Of a DNA stretch of 64,000 nt, positions 1 through 11,239 are shown piece by piece (position 1 is the first letter of the stretch; each line of letters opens with the position of its first letter). Position numbers and translations under genes: made by a program. The stretch is from contig CM055067.1 of the NCBI GenBank assembly GCA_029204045.2, positions 26,052,838 to 26,116,837 of the forward strand, read 5' to 3'. Source of the DNA: Tillandsia leiboldiana (lineage: Eukaryota; Streptophyta; Magnoliopsida; Poales; Bromeliaceae). The notes beneath the pieces were generated by a model. It saw only the letters and a program-made list of their open reading frames with translations. It searched no databases and was not told the origin of the DNA.

Positions 1-243
1 AACATCCTTATTTTGAGTATAATTACAAGTTGAAAGCAAAAGAGGAAGTGTCCAACATGCTTCTAAGATTGCATTCAACCATAAGTATCAACCATAAAGC
101 CATTCTTAACCTTAAAATAGGATCTAGCTCTCAATCGACAACAAAAGGTATACCAACATACATGCAGATTTTTCAGCAAACATGGTCTGAAAAGATGATT
201 AAAGATGGCATATCAATTCTCATCCAATGTTTGAGTTTAAGCT

Positions 244-970
244 GTCAAAATGTTCATCTTGAAGTCTAGAAGATCACTCAACTTTGCAATTCACCATTCC
301 ATAAAGAGAAGAAAGAGATATCCCAAAGTTACTACAAGCTGTCCAAATTAAATTCTGTAAATAGGGGCTCAAAGATGGGTTAATTTACCTGGTTAATAGC
401 AGAAATTAGCTTCTTTTTACAATATCAAAGTTGGGGAGCTTCAGGTCTTGAAGATTATCCCACAAAAATAATCCTGAAATTCCATTCCTACAGTCCAGGA
501 GAGCTAAAACACTGAGTACTACTCAAAATATCAAACTGTGCACAAATATTCCAAAGATTGCTTAAATTACCTGACTTGGATTCCAAATTGGATGTTCTTC
601 AAACTATCAAAGTTGAAGGCCTTCAAATCCTGAAAATTTTCCATCAAATATCAGCTCAAAACTTCTTCTGTACAGCCCAGGGTAAGCAAAACACTGAACA
701 CTGCGTAAAAACTCAGGCTGAGAAAAAGAGTCTCAAAGATCACTAAATTTACCTTGTTTAAAGCCCAAACTAGATTTCCCTTCAAATAGCAAAGATGTAG
801 AGCTCGAAGTCCTGGAAGTTTCCCCACAAAAATGACTTTAAAACTCCACTTATACAACCATGAAGGTCCTCTGCAAGAAAATATGACGAGGTGACCAACT
901 CAAATGGAGAGCTCCAAGCTTCATCAATGGTGGTTTCCTTGGTCGAGAAAGAGGTGATGGAGGCTCTCAA
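244..970 (-). repeat. About 182-bp degenerate tandem repeat, four copies
   Basis: Copies begin near 244, 423, 605 and 787. Each carries a recognisable core (variants of atcaaagttg followed by cttcaaatcctg or ctcgaagtcctgg), giving spacings of 179-183 bp. The same unit occurs in X (cores near 39830 and 40011, spacing 181) and in G's LTR (near 44871, 45062 and 45245). It therefore belongs to the leader part of this LTR lineage. Confidence 0.65.
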
Positions 971-1036
971 GGGTACTTTTCTGCAGCGGAAGAGGAACGA
1001 GATAACGAAAGGGATTTTTCCAAGTCAATAGGGTCC

Positions 1037-1045
1037 CATTTATAG
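1037..1045 (-). promoter_or_regulatory. TATA box of element B LTR
   Basis: Read on the minus strand this is CTATAAATG. About 400 bp of LTR remain upstream to the LTR start at 11194 once element A is removed. The position and the transcribed 182-bp repeat downstream fit the U3/R boundary. Confidence 0.5.
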
Positions 1046-1900
1046 CCCTTAAACAGTGCCTAATTGATCCACAAGATCAAATTACCCCATGCTTATCCAC
1101 AAAAAAATCCATCCTAGTGGATTCGGGTGCAGTAAGGAGGGGGGAGACCCGGCCCGCTACGCTCAGGGCCACTGTCACGCCCCGGGGTCGAAACTGCGAC
1201 CCGGGCTCGCCAACAGATCTGCCATCTGTACGGAAACTGCCGTACAGACGAAGCGTCTACCCTGCAAGTCAGATCTATAGCTATAATGTATCAGAGCTGA
1301 AAAAGAACCAGTAGCTACAGAAATCCACTGAACATCTGATAAAATAAAAAAATCTCAATACAAAGTCTCTCAGCTACAAAAGTACAAGAAATCCTCACTG
1401 ATCTCTCAGAATGTCCAGTACAAAAGTGGAGTCATAAAATACCCAAGGTACATCTACCTCTGACTCTCAGTGCTGGTAAGGAACTAAACGGCCACGTCCT
1501 CACCTCGATCAGCTGCCTCCGCGCGAACCAAGCCGGAACAGCTACCACAGGAACCTGTCACCGCAGCGGGTGTGAGAACTACTGCAAAGGTAGTTCCCAG
1601 TGGGTACCGTCTCAATATCCACGGTATGCCCACTAAGTCTACTGGAGGCACAACAGATAGGTATGCAGATAGATAGATAGATAAAAGCTGAAAGGAACTA
1701 GCTATCATGTCTCAATCATCATGCTCAAGAAACTCTACAAATGATGAAGATATGCATACACCCACTACTGCTAACACGCCTCAAGTATCATGCTCAAAGG
1801 AAAACTCATCTATGAACAGGCTATGAAACTCACTCACACATATCACCCAATTCCAATGACTGTCCCGCTTTGGACCAGTCAATCAAGCCTGCGCTCATCT

Positions 1901-1980
1901 ACTGCCGCGCATCCCGTAGGAACGGACTTACGTAGGCATCCACTGCCGCACATCCCGGAGGAACGGACTTACGTAGGGTG
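1901..1980 (-). repeat. About 41-bp tandem duplication in A LTR
   Basis: Two adjacent copies start at 1901 and 1942, each containing actgccgc, cgga(c)tta and acgtagg. The other LTR repeats the same pair near 8708-8787. One copy of this unit is found at the matching place in the C, G, H and F LTRs, so A duplicated it. Confidence 0.7.
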
Positions 1981-2138
1981 TCCCTCTAGGACCATCTCAG
2001 CAATCACATCGCAGCCTCGTCAGGCTCGGTATCATCATCGCACCCGGGGCGTAGCTCGAGGGGAGCGACCCCACCGAACTCAAGAATCTCAAGTATCTCA
2101 TAACTGGCATAAAAAGCCAGGCTCAGCAGGCTATAATC

Positions 2139-2395
2139 CACGATCAAACAGATCGGATCTCAATTCTCAACTAGCATAACTCAGTCGGAGGAAGACTCCA
2201 CGACTCGAACAGAAAAGCCCAAACACTCTCACAGCTATGTCGGAGAACCCTCAACGACTCAAGGCTAAAATACACGATCAAACAGATCGGATCTCAATGC
2301 TCAACAAGCATACGCAGTCGTAGAAAGACTCCACGACTCGAACAGGAAAGCCCAACACTCTCACAGCTATGTCGGAGAACCCTCAACGACTCAAT
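2139..2395 (-). repeat. About 134-bp tandem duplication in A LTR
   Basis: The landmark cgatcaaacagatcgg occurs at 2141 and again at 2275. Both copies continue through the same 'tcggagaaccctcaacgactc' sequence. The pair is present again in the other LTR near 8946-9202, so the duplication predates this insertion. Confidence 0.75.
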
Positions 2396-3507
2396 CTAAT
2401 AATGCACGCCCCGTGGCTGAGTCGGGAAACCTCCACGACTCGATCTGCCAGAGCCCCCAAAACTCTCAAGGCTAAGTGGGAGAACCATCTCCACCACTAA
2501 ATCAGAACACGACCCATGATCTAGAGTAACCCAATCAGGGAATACATCCTCAATACCCCGCGAACTCAAGTATCTCAAAACTCTCTCATGACACTAGAAA
2601 GTCATCTCATAATGCTCTAAAAATCCACTCAGCCCTCTGGCACGAGAACACATGCATCCTGAACCTACTCAACCCCTCGGGAAGATCTCAATGTTTTAAA
2701 ACTATTTTCAAAACCCAGTTTTCCTTAAAACAGTTCCGACGATTTTTAAAACGGTTCAGATGCTAATATAAAGCCAACTAAACATGCAGTCTAGTGTCCA
2801 ATCACTTCTAGTTCATGCTAAAAATATCTGGGGCTTGCAATTGTATTCCTACAATTTTCTAGGCAACTATCAGATTTACCAGCTATGCAAATAATTAAGC
2901 TAAACATGATCAACATGCATTCAATAGCTTTAACGGGCATTCCATACATCTTGAAGAAAATCCAACCCACCTCAAATGCTTTCCGAAGGCCGCGCCGAAA
3001 TCGGTGAAGAAACGGGCGAAATCTGACGAAAAACTGAACTGCGCCTCTCGCGCGCACGCGCGCCGTTGCGCGTCTCGAAAAAATCCACGAAGCTCCAGTC
3101 AACCTCCACAGCACCCAGCTAGGCCACCACAAAAATTTCAGCACAAACCGATCACCCAATACACGAATACAAGCATTGCACAGTGCCGCGGATTTGCGCA
3201 GTAATCCCAGCCTGTTGCCTCAACCCGAGAGCACAAGAATGGAGCAAGGATGGAAATTAGCTCAAATTACCATTCAATTCCATCAATAAAACCCCAGAGG
3301 AGAACAAACAAATCCAAATCCATAATCTCCAACAATTAATTTACCTCAATTGCTCCTCGCGAGCGCACGTTGACTCGGTCAACTCCCACAATGCACGAGC
3401 CTGCTTCTCCTTCTACTACTTCATCTTCTTCTTCTCCTTCTTCTTCTTCTCTTTCTTTCCTTGCTTTTCCTCTGGTTGAAATGGTGAAGAAGAAGGGTTG
3501 GGTTGCT

Positions 3508-3516
3508 CATATATAG
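3508..3516 (-). promoter_or_regulatory. TATA box of A 3' LTR
   Basis: Minus-strand CTATATATG lies about 600 bp inside the LTR and is followed downstream by an AAGAAG-rich leader. It is identical in the other LTR at 10315-10323. The regular palindrome array begins about 95 bp upstream. Confidence 0.65.
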
Positions 3517-3611
3517 GAGGTGGCGTGGGGTACAGGGCAGCTGGGGAGGTGAAAAGACCAATGTGCCCTTCAAAATATCCAATCTGCTGAAAAACTGGCT
3601 TTGGAAGATTG

Positions 3612-3764
3612 GGGTACCGGTACTGCCCATTGGGTACCGGTACCCACCACTGGGTTCCGGAACCAAACAGCTGGTTCCGGAACCGACCAAGCAGTTCCGG
3701 AACCAACCTGTTGGTTCTGGAACTCAACCAAGCAGTTCCGGAACCAACCTGCTCGTTCCGGAAC
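3612..3764 (-). promoter_or_regulatory. Palindrome array upstream of the A promoter
   Basis: Two GGTACCGGTAC palindromes (3612-3645) are followed by six copies of GTTCCGGAAC at 3654, 3674, 3694, 3714 (variant GTTCTGGAAC), 3735 and 3755. Start-to-start spacing is 20, 20, 20, 21 and 20 bp. Each unit contains TTCnnGAA, the inverted pair of pentamers found in heat-shock elements, although no third adjacent pentamer is present. Located about 95-250 bp upstream of the TATA box, it looks like an enhancer. The factor is not known from sequence. Confidence 0.7.
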
Positions 3765-4113
3765 TCAACCCCTCAAAACCGAAATCTCATATGAAGCTTC
3801 TGTTTTCTTGGCCGTCGACTCACTTTTTGCCCCGGAAGCTTCCGCATCACCCCGAAACCAACCGAACACCTTTGTAAACTCATAATACACATGTCCCAAG
3901 GGATCAACTCACATCAAACCCATCCATGAAACCAATGCTCGACCCGCAAGCTCTCAATCCGACGCCAACTCACTTTTCTACAAAAAGCTTCCTCGTCGCT
4001 CCGGGACCACCCGAACCATCCTGTAAACGAAATTAGAACCTGCTGAAGGTATTTCCACAATACCAGGCTGCCCCGTGGAGTCGGCACACTGCCCGAAACT
4101 CCGGTACTCTACA

Positions 4114-4130
4114 CTCTCCCCTCCTTTTAA
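4114..4130 (-). other. Element A polypurine tract
   Basis: In element orientation this is TTAAAAGGAGGGGAGAG directly before the 3' LTR. It would prime plus-strand DNA synthesis. The upstream conserved sequence TTTCGGGGACGAAACC parallels the GAGGACGAAAC found before the tracts of the other elements here. Confidence 0.8.
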
Positions 4131-4231
4131 CGGTTTCGTCCCCGAAACCCAAAAACTCCAAAACTCAGGAGGGTGACTCAAATAAGTGGGGATATGAACT
4201 CTCAGCTCATCCTCAGGCTCTCAAGCAGCCT

Positions 4232-5160
4232 TTGTCTCATCAAGACGGCTCAACTGGACCTTTGCCAAAGGTAAGATCCGGTTGCGCAATTCTCTCGTCT
4301 CTCGAGCAAGAATTCGCACCGGTCGCTCCTGATAGCCCAAGTCCTCGCCTGACTCCAAAGAAACGAAGTCCAAATCATGCAAGGGGTCCAAATCCATGCT
4401 TCCCTCAGAACGGATACACCAACGTCCTCGTGGGTACTTGCCAATTCATGGCGGTAGCGCAAATCGGTGAGCAACTGATCCAATGCGCTCTAACTCCTCG
4501 AATATGCCAACAATTCGCTGACTCAACTTCCCGCGAAAACTCAAATCTACACATTTCTGCGGATAGTGATTCTCAGAAGTCACCAAAACTCCCTGCTTCC
4601 AATTGGCATAACTTTTCCGTTGCTCCTTAGCAACCACAATGCTGAGAGCTTCACAAAAGCATTCTTACATCCATCTACAGGGTAAGAAGTCCAACATCGG
4701 GAACAACACTCAGCCCCTAACTCTCAAAATCAGCTCTCGGATCTCGGAATCCACGGGCACACAGATGCGGTCCTTGTACTTCAGTACTCCCGCTACATTC
4801 ACTGAGAAGTTCCCTCTCAATCCTGTCCAACGGAGTGGGCTACGAGTCCAAAACACAAGTTTTTGTCACATTCTCAGGGAACACCTCCTTAATCTCAATT
4901 ACTCTTTCAGCGGCATCTGCTGAGTAACCATCATACACCAAAACTGCACCGCTCGCCTATTCAAGGCAGCTGCGACCACATTGGCTTGGTCAGGATGTTA
5001 CTGTAAGCTCAAACATACATCCCTAATAACTCTATCCACCGGCATTGCCTCAAATCAAATTCTTTCTGAGTAACCCAGTACCTCAGGTTCTAGGATCGAT
5101 AGATATCTCAAATTTCTCTCTATCTCAAGCAACTATTCACAAAAATACTAAAACCATCCA
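4232..5160 (-). pseudogene. pol: A: scrambled integrase C-terminus, linker and RNase H remnants
   Basis: Read on the minus strand, 4446-4637 encodes a stretch ending FRGKLSQRIVGIFEELERI. It matches the integrase C-terminal segment of B (FGVRGKLSPRF..ILERIG), and 4250-4483 continues it out of frame (DVGVSVLRE). From about 4640 to 4850 the sequence corresponds to the linker between RNase H and the integrase zinc domain in B (12510-12700). From 5040 to 5200 there are short blocks matching B's RNase H region near 12890 and 13220. The integrase core and most of RNase H are deleted. No enzyme could be made. Confidence 0.7.
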
Positions 5161-5918
5161 CAGCTTGAACTCCTCAAAGTTAAGCTGGCACTGTTTAATC
5201 CACAACTCTGGACCTCTGTCACTATCGTGGGTCTAAGCCGAACCCAAACGGCCACACCCTTCGTCGGGTCCACTGTCACCCTTGCAGCTGAAAACACCTG
5301 GCCTAACCACAGAACCTTTCAAAGTCAAGCACAACTCTCTCAACTTGGCAACCAACAACTTTTCTCTCCCCGAAGTTGCAGCAATATCCTCAAGTGCTCC
5401 TCGTGCTCTATGTCACCTCGGAAATAAATCCCAAGTATATAACTAACCAACCACTGGCACGGCAACTCACTGTAGAGCTCAAACTCACACTGGTTCTACA
5501 GCCCGGTCCAAGTACCGTCGGAACACACAAGTCCTCAAATCCAAAAGGCCGTAGGGCCTTAGTCAATCCGCTTGACCTCACTGTAAGCTCCAAAATGTCT
5601 CTATCGGGTTCAGACCCTATCTGGCACAGCCCTCAGCTGTAGGGTTCCACAAAGCCTTCTATGTCCCGCAAGGCATCAACCCAACACGATCCAAATCTAA
5701 CTGTGCTCGAATCGTCCCAGCACTCTCACCGTTGTGCACTCACAACGCGGCATCACTGCCGTATACCACGGCATGGCATCACCACCGTGTATCAACGGCG
5801 TGGTAACACATCCAAAATATCAATCTCTCGGATCCTCACTGTCGTATCCCCACGACGTGGTACTGGGTCACACAGACCCCTCGATCCCTCGGCTCTCGCA
5901 ACTGTGCTAACAGCTCTC

Positions 5919-6200
5919 TCACTGTCTCACGAGTGATACTCCAAGTGATGATGCTGAAGTCGACGCGGTTTCCAAAACCACGTCGATCACTAACTCGATC
6001 TCAGTCTCATTAAACGGCGGCTTCAACATCAGATCAGGTAAACTCCTGTCCGGAATCACACGGCGATAAAGATATTCCTTTAGTCCCGGTGCCGCCGTAG
6101 GCACCTCTTCTACCGTCGCTAGCAAAGCGACACGACCACGACTCAACCTCTGCCGTGCTCTAGCATCCTCTATAACCACACTCCTCCTGGCCAGGTCCAC
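5919..6200 (-). pseudogene. pol: A: protease-RT linker remnant
   Basis: This minus-strand frame contains VPTAAPGLKEYLYRRVIPD followed by ETEIELVIDVVLETA. It follows the usual Ty3/gypsy order just before the reverse-transcriptase fingers: a conserved proline-rich linker and an E-I-E-x-x-I-D segment. Related remnants occur in F (13715-14028) and E (31845-32087). Reverse transcriptase itself is not recognisable downstream; 5165-5918 is decayed sequence without a frame I can assign. Confidence 0.65.
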
Positions 6201-7179
6201 GGAGGGTCATGTCCACTCTCGACAATCCAAGATAGCACAACATTGGGATAACCAATCCCTATCCAACCTTATATCAACATCTCGGAGCTGATGTAGGACT
6301 AACAACTCTAGGATCAAATCCAAGGTATTATCTGCACTGGCAGGACTGGCAACACTCATCCATGTGCTATACGTGATCTGGAACCTGATCCTCACGTGCA
6401 CAAGCCAACAGTCCCACCTCCGGCCCACACGCAGCTATCTTTGCTCTAGTAACGCACACACCAGCGGTGTTGGCATCAACATGCTCTAACTCCGATGACC
6501 ATAAGAAAACCACACCTGGTAAGACGCGCTCCACTATCCTGGCGTCCTCCAACCAACTACACCATTTCATCCACTAGATGCTGGTGGCCATCGCTCAATC
6601 TGCCTCGGCATCTCGGCTCAATCAGCCTACCGGTAAGTCGGATGAACCGCTGCATCCTGAAGGGGTAGTGGGGTGCCGTCGCAGGCGGCAAATCCAAGAA
6701 CACCACTCTGGGACCCTCTGCCTGGAGATGTCCTGACTAAACACATGAAAAACATCGCCCTCATCCTGAAGTCACTCTATAGCGAAGAATGCGGCTCACC
6801 ACAAAAGACACAATCATACGAATACTGCTGTTGGTGCCTCGACTGTCGAGAACATCCTAGTCTCTGTCTCCTCTGAGACTCATGATCCTGTGACTGGAAT
6901 CATGGCAACCTCGATCCACTCGACTATCCCAAAATCAGGCGACACTGGACATCTCTCTCTGGAGCTAGTCCCTCGCTCTCCGTCCCTCTCGGACATGATC
7001 ACATACCTCAGTCAATCCATCGGGCATGCACAACCGCTGCATCTGAAGTCGCTCGTCGAGAATATCCAAAATGATAACATCTCGAAGCAGTCCCCTCTCA
7101 AACATGATCAATCTCCTGGGCCTCATCCTGGGCGACATGGGGCACTCTGCTCAACAATCATAGAAACTCGCTCCAAATC

Positions 7180-7676
7180 CTCAACCGCTCTCCTGATGGT
7201 CCAACGGGACAGACTCGACGCCACCAACACACGGCGTCCCTATCCAAACGTGCGCAACTAAGGGCACCTGATGCTTCTCCTGGATGAACAAGTCCTCAGC
7301 TAACTTTTCCATGGCAGCAATCCAATTCCCGGCCTCCCAAGGTTCCAACTCCGCCCTGAAATCTGTAGGGGATGGAACTGGCGGATGCACGACTATCAAT
7401 CAGCAATCTCTCGCTGCTCCCGCACTACTCACAGTGCCAACGGGGCCGAAGTCGACGATGTCGCGGCTGGAGGTACTACGGCGATACCTCAAACGATACT
7501 CTCTGCTCAAACATGCGCATCACGCGCTCCGTGTTCTCTTCCTGGCGCCGCGTCGCCTAAACAACTGAGCTACCTGGGCCCGTAACTCGCAGACCTCGCT
7601 CTGCTCTGTCCATTCAGCCCCCCGCTGTTCGGGCTCCTCATCCAAGGTCAAACACGCCCTCGCCGCTGCACGGCAT
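7180..7676 (-). pseudogene. gag: A: gag pseudogene
   Basis: The start corresponds to an ATG at 7676-7674, in the place of the MP(L/P)RRR start in G and H, followed by frameshifts and stops. Within 7181-7399 the frame EPWEAGNWIAAMEKLAEDL matches the retrotransposon gag core of H (EPWEAESWITAMERHFEIL). The capsid C-terminal half and zinc knuckles are not recognisable. A functional Gag is not encoded. Confidence 0.75.
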
Positions 7677-7959
7677 CACAGGGCCAACAAGAAGAACAAT
7701 CACGGCCAACCAAACCACAAACACTCTCGACCCAATCAAGCGAAAGTCTATAACATGTTAACCGTTCTAAAGTATTATGTTGTCTGCAGCCAACATAATC
7801 ACTTTAGAGAATAAACATGTAAAATCACTCGCCCCAATCCCTCGGGGGAGGAACAAACTCAATCAGGACTCTCGCTACAATCACGTCTCTCACGACAGTC
7901 ATCCTACTGTCCAACCAATAGCCTAGGGTCACTAAGTCCTCAACGACCTATATTCCTAG

Positions 7960-7971
7960 GCTCTGATACCA
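7960..7971 (-). other. Element A primer binding site (tRNA-iMet)
   Basis: On the minus strand this is TGGTATCAGAGC, complementary to the 3' end of initiator tRNA-Met and the usual plant Ty3/gypsy primer site. It lies 8 bp from the 5' LTR (7980). The 8-bp offset (GATTAGGG here, GATTAGAG in others) is shared by C, E, G and H. Confidence 0.92.
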
Positions 7972-7979
7972 CCCTAATC

Positions 7980-10920
7980 TGTCACGCCCCGGGGTCGAAA
8001 CTGCGACCCGGGCTCGCCAACAGATCCGCCATCTGTACGGAAACTGCCGTACAGACGAAGCGTCTACCCTGCAAGTCAGATCTATAGCTATAATGTATCA
8101 GAGATGAAAAAGAACCAGTAGCTACAGAAATCCACTGAACATCTGATAAAATAAAAAAATCTCAATACAAAGTCTCTCAGCTACAAAAGTACAAGAAATC
8201 CTCACTGATCTCTCAGAATGTCCAGTACAAAAGTGGAGTCATAAAATACCCAAGGTACATCTACCTCTGACTCTCAGTGCTGGTAAGGAACTAAACGGCC
8301 ACGTCCTCACCTCGATCAGCTGCCTCCGCGCGAACCAAGCCGGAACAGCTACCACAGGAACCTGTCACCGCAGCGGGTGTGAGAACTACTGCAAAGGTAG
8401 TTCCCAGTGGGTACCGTCTCAATATCCACGGTATGCCCACTAAGTCTACTGGAGGCACAACAGATAGGTATGCAGATAGATAGATAGATAAAAGCTGAAA
8501 GGAACTAGCTATCATGTCTCAATCATCATGCTCAAGAAACTCTACAAATGATGAAGATATGCATACACCCACTACTGCTAACACGCCTCAAGTATCATGC
8601 TCAAAGGAAAACTCATCTATGAACAGGCTATGAAACTCACTCACACATATCACCCAATCCCAATGACTGTCCCGCTTTGGACCAGTCAATCAAGCCTGCG
8701 CTCATCTACTGCCGCGCATCCCGTAGGAACGGACTTACGTAGGCATCCACTGCCGCACATCCCGGAGGAACGGACTTACGTAGGGTGTCCCTCTAGGACC
8801 ATCTCAGTAATCACATCGCAGCCTCGTCAGGCTCGGTATCATCATCGCACCCGGGGCGTAGCTCGAGGGGAGCGACCCCACCGAACTCAAGAATCTCAAG
8901 TATCTCATAACTGGCATAAAAAGCCAGGCTCAGCAGGCTATAATCCACGATCAAACAGATCGGATCTCAATGCTCAACTAGCATAACTCAGTCGGAGGAA
9001 GACTCCACGACTCGAACAGAAAAGCCCAAACACTCTCACAACTATGTCGGAGAACCCTCAACGACTCAAGGCTAAAATACACGATCAAACAGATCGGATC
9101 TCAATGCTCAACAAGCATACGCAGTCGTAGAAAGACTCCACGACTCGAACAGGAAAGCCCAACACTCTCACAGCTATGTCGGAGAACCCTCAACGACTCA
9201 ATCTAATAATGCACGCCCCGTGGCTGAGTCGGGAAACCTCCACGACTCGATCTGCCAGAGCCCCCAAAACTCTCAAGGCTAAGTGGGAGAACCATCTCCA
9301 CCACTAAATCAGAACACGACCCATGATCTAGAGTAACCCAATCAGGGAATACATCCTCAATACCCCGCGAACTCAAGTATCTCAAAACTCTCTCATGACA
9401 CTAGAAAGTCATCTCATAATGCTCTAAAAATCCACTCGGCCCTCTGGCACGAGAACACATGGATCCTGAACCTACTCAACCCCTCGGGAAGATCTCAATG
9501 TTTTAAAACTATTTTCAAAACCCAGTTTTCCTTAAAACAGTTCCGACGATTTTTAAAACGGTTCAGATGCCAATATAAAGCCAACTAAACATGCAGTCTA
9601 GTGTCCAATCACTTCTAGTTCATGCTAAAAATATCTGGGGCTTGCAATTGTATTCCTACAATTTTCTAGGCAACTATCAGATTTACCAGCTATGCAAATA
9701 ATTAAGCTAAACATGATCAACATGCATTCAATAGCTTTAACGGGCATTCCATACATCTTGAGGAAAATCCAACCCACCTCAAATGCTTTCCGAAGGCCGC
9801 GCCGAAATCGGTGAAGAAACGGGCGAAATCTGACGAAAAACTGAACTGCGCCTCTCGCGCGCACGCGCACCGTTGCCCGTCTCGGAAAAATCCACGAAGC
9901 TCCAGTCAACCTCCACAGCACCCAGCTAGGCCACCACAAAAATTTCAGCACAAACCGATCACCCAATACACGAATACAAGCATTGCACAGTGCCGCGGAT
10001 TTGCGCAGTAATCCCAGCCTGTTGCCTCAACCCGAGAGCACAAGAATGGAGCAAGGATGGAAATTAGCTCAAATTACCATTCAATTCCATCAATAAAACC
10101 CAAGAGGAGAACAAACAAATCCAAATCCATAATCTCCAACAATTAATTTACCTCAATTGCTCCTCGCGAGCGCACGTTGACTCGGTCAACTCCCACAATG
10201 CACGAGCCTGCTTCTCCTTCTACTACTTCATCTTCTTCTTCTCCTTCTTCTTCTTCTCTTTCTTTCCTTGCTTTTCCTCTGGTTGAAATGGTGAAGAAGA
10301 AGGGTTGGGTTGCTCATATATAGGAGGTGGCGTGGGGTACAGGGCAGCTGGGGAGGTGAAAAGACCAATGTGCCCTTCAAAATATCCAATCTGCTGAAAA
10401 ACTGGCTTTGGAAGATTGGGGTACCGGTACTGCCCATTGGGTACCGGTACCCACCACTGGGTTCCGGAACCAAACAGCTGGTTCCGGAACCGACCAAGCA
10501 GTTCCGGAACCAACCTGTTGGTTCTGGAACTCAACCAAGCAGTTCCGGAACCAACCTGCTCGTTCCGGAACTCAACCCCTCAAAACTGAAATCTCATATG
10601 AAGCTTCTGTTTTCTTGGCCGTCGACTCACTTTTTGCCCCGGAAGCTTCCGCATCACCCCGAAACCAACCGAACACCTCTGTAAACTCATAATACACATG
10701 TCCCAAGGGATCAACTCACATCAAACCCATCCATGAAACCAATGCTCGACCCGCAAGCTCTCAATCCGACGCCAACTCACTTTTCTACAAAAAGCTTCCG
10801 CGTCGCTCCGGGACCACCCGAACCATCCTGTAAACGAAATTAGAACCTGCTGAAGGTATTTCCACAATACCAGGCTGCCCCGTGGAGTCGGCACACTGCC
10901 CGAAACTCCGGTACTCTACA
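7980..10920 (-). repeat. Element A, 5' LTR (right copy)
   Basis: This is the 2941-bp partner of 1173-4113, about 99.4 percent identical by eye. It repeats the U5 hairpins (7980-8072), the donor-like site (9777-9772), the TATA box (10315-10323) and the six-palindrome array (10461-10571) with identical spacing. As the 5' LTR it would drive the element transcript toward lower coordinates. Confidence 0.95.
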
Positions 10921-10925
10921 GCCAC

Positions 10926-11194
10926 GCGGTGCCCACACGCGCCGGCGCGGCCCGGCCTGTGCGCGGCACCGGCCGACCCGCAGGGTCCCGTGGACCCGAT
11001 CCACGCATAGTAAAAACTGATTTTCTCAATTTTCACTAAAAAAATCCACAAAAATAGTGTATTTCGCATAGTTTTTCGTGTTGGATCCATTTTTCGCGTC
11101 CGTTTTGCGCACCGAGGACTCCGACACACCGAAAAGGTGTCATCAAGCCATTGGTCCAGTAATAAATTACCGTACAAGAATACAGGTCCTCATA
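10926..11194 (-). mobile_element. Element B, 3' LTR, U3 start
   Basis: This continues B's LTR after element A. It is GC-rich at first (10926-11010), then ends at 11194 next to the polypurine tract. In element orientation the LTR begins TATGAGGACC, where related LTRs begin TGTGAGGACC, so the first TG has mutated. Together with 1-1172, 1441 bp of this LTR are visible. Confidence 0.8.
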
Positions 11195-11209
11195 TCCTCC
11201 CCCACTATA
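11195..11209 (-). other. Element B polypurine tract
   Basis: In element orientation it reads TATAGTGGGGGAGGA and is preceded by TTTCGAGGACGAAACT (11213-11231), the same arrangement as in C, E, G and H. Confidence 0.8.
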
Positions 11210-11239
11210 ATGAGTTTCGTCCTCGAAACTAAACATACC

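Larger units (their letters stand above)
1..1172 (-). mobile_element. Element B, 3' LTR, outer part (truncated by window start)
   Basis: This is the R/U5 side and start of U3 of a minus-strand Ty3/gypsy-type LTR. It stops at 1172, where element A is inserted, and resumes at 10926 after the duplicated target GCCAC (1168-1172 and 10921-10925). It resembles the LTRs of X (39328-42056) and G (42057-46162): the same AT-rich 182-bp repeat lies downstream of a TATA-like box. All short reading frames here look spurious. Its outer terminus lies left of the window, so LTR length is unknown. Confidence 0.75.
1173..4113 (-). repeat. Element A, 3' LTR (left copy)
   Basis: The LTR is 2941 bp, bounded by TG and CA. 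In element orientation U3 (4113 to about 3517) contains a palindrome array and a TATA box. The transcribed part has a pyrimidine-rich tract complementary to the GAAGAA-rich minus strand near 3420-3470, two tandem duplications, and the U5 hairpins at 1173-1265. A donor-like GAG|GTGGGT lies at 2970-2965 and an acceptor-like TTGCAG ends at 1262 (minus strand). Near-identical reading frames in both LTRs (for example 3416-3727) reflect repeat sequence, not genes. Confidence 0.95.
1173..10920 (-). mobile_element. Element A: complete non-autonomous Ty3/gypsy LTR retrotransposon
   Basis: This 9748-bp element has two LTRs of exactly 2941 bp (1173-4113, 7980-10920). They begin TGTAGAGTACC and end GGCGTGACA in element orientation. 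A perfect 5-bp target duplication GCCAC flanks it (1168-1172, 10921-10925), and it sits inside B's LTR. By eye I counted about 18 substitutions and no net indel between the LTRs, so the insertion is young. The 3866-bp internal region holds a tRNA-Met primer site, broken gag, scraps of protease-RT linker, RNase H and integrase C-terminus, and a polypurine tract. Most of pol is missing, so it must have moved with enzymes supplied in trans. Confidence 0.95.

Noticed and set aside
30..970. Short frames at the window start as exons of a host gene
   Set aside because: They fall within a degenerate 182-bp tandem repeat shared with two other LTRs.
1669..1682. GATA-type microsatellite in A's LTR
   Set aside because: Only about four units, the same in both LTRs; ordinary simple repeat.
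3416..3877. Several 89-124 aa frames repeated at 10223-10684
   Set aside because: They come from the palindrome array and GAAGAA tract of A's LTR and read similarly on both strands.
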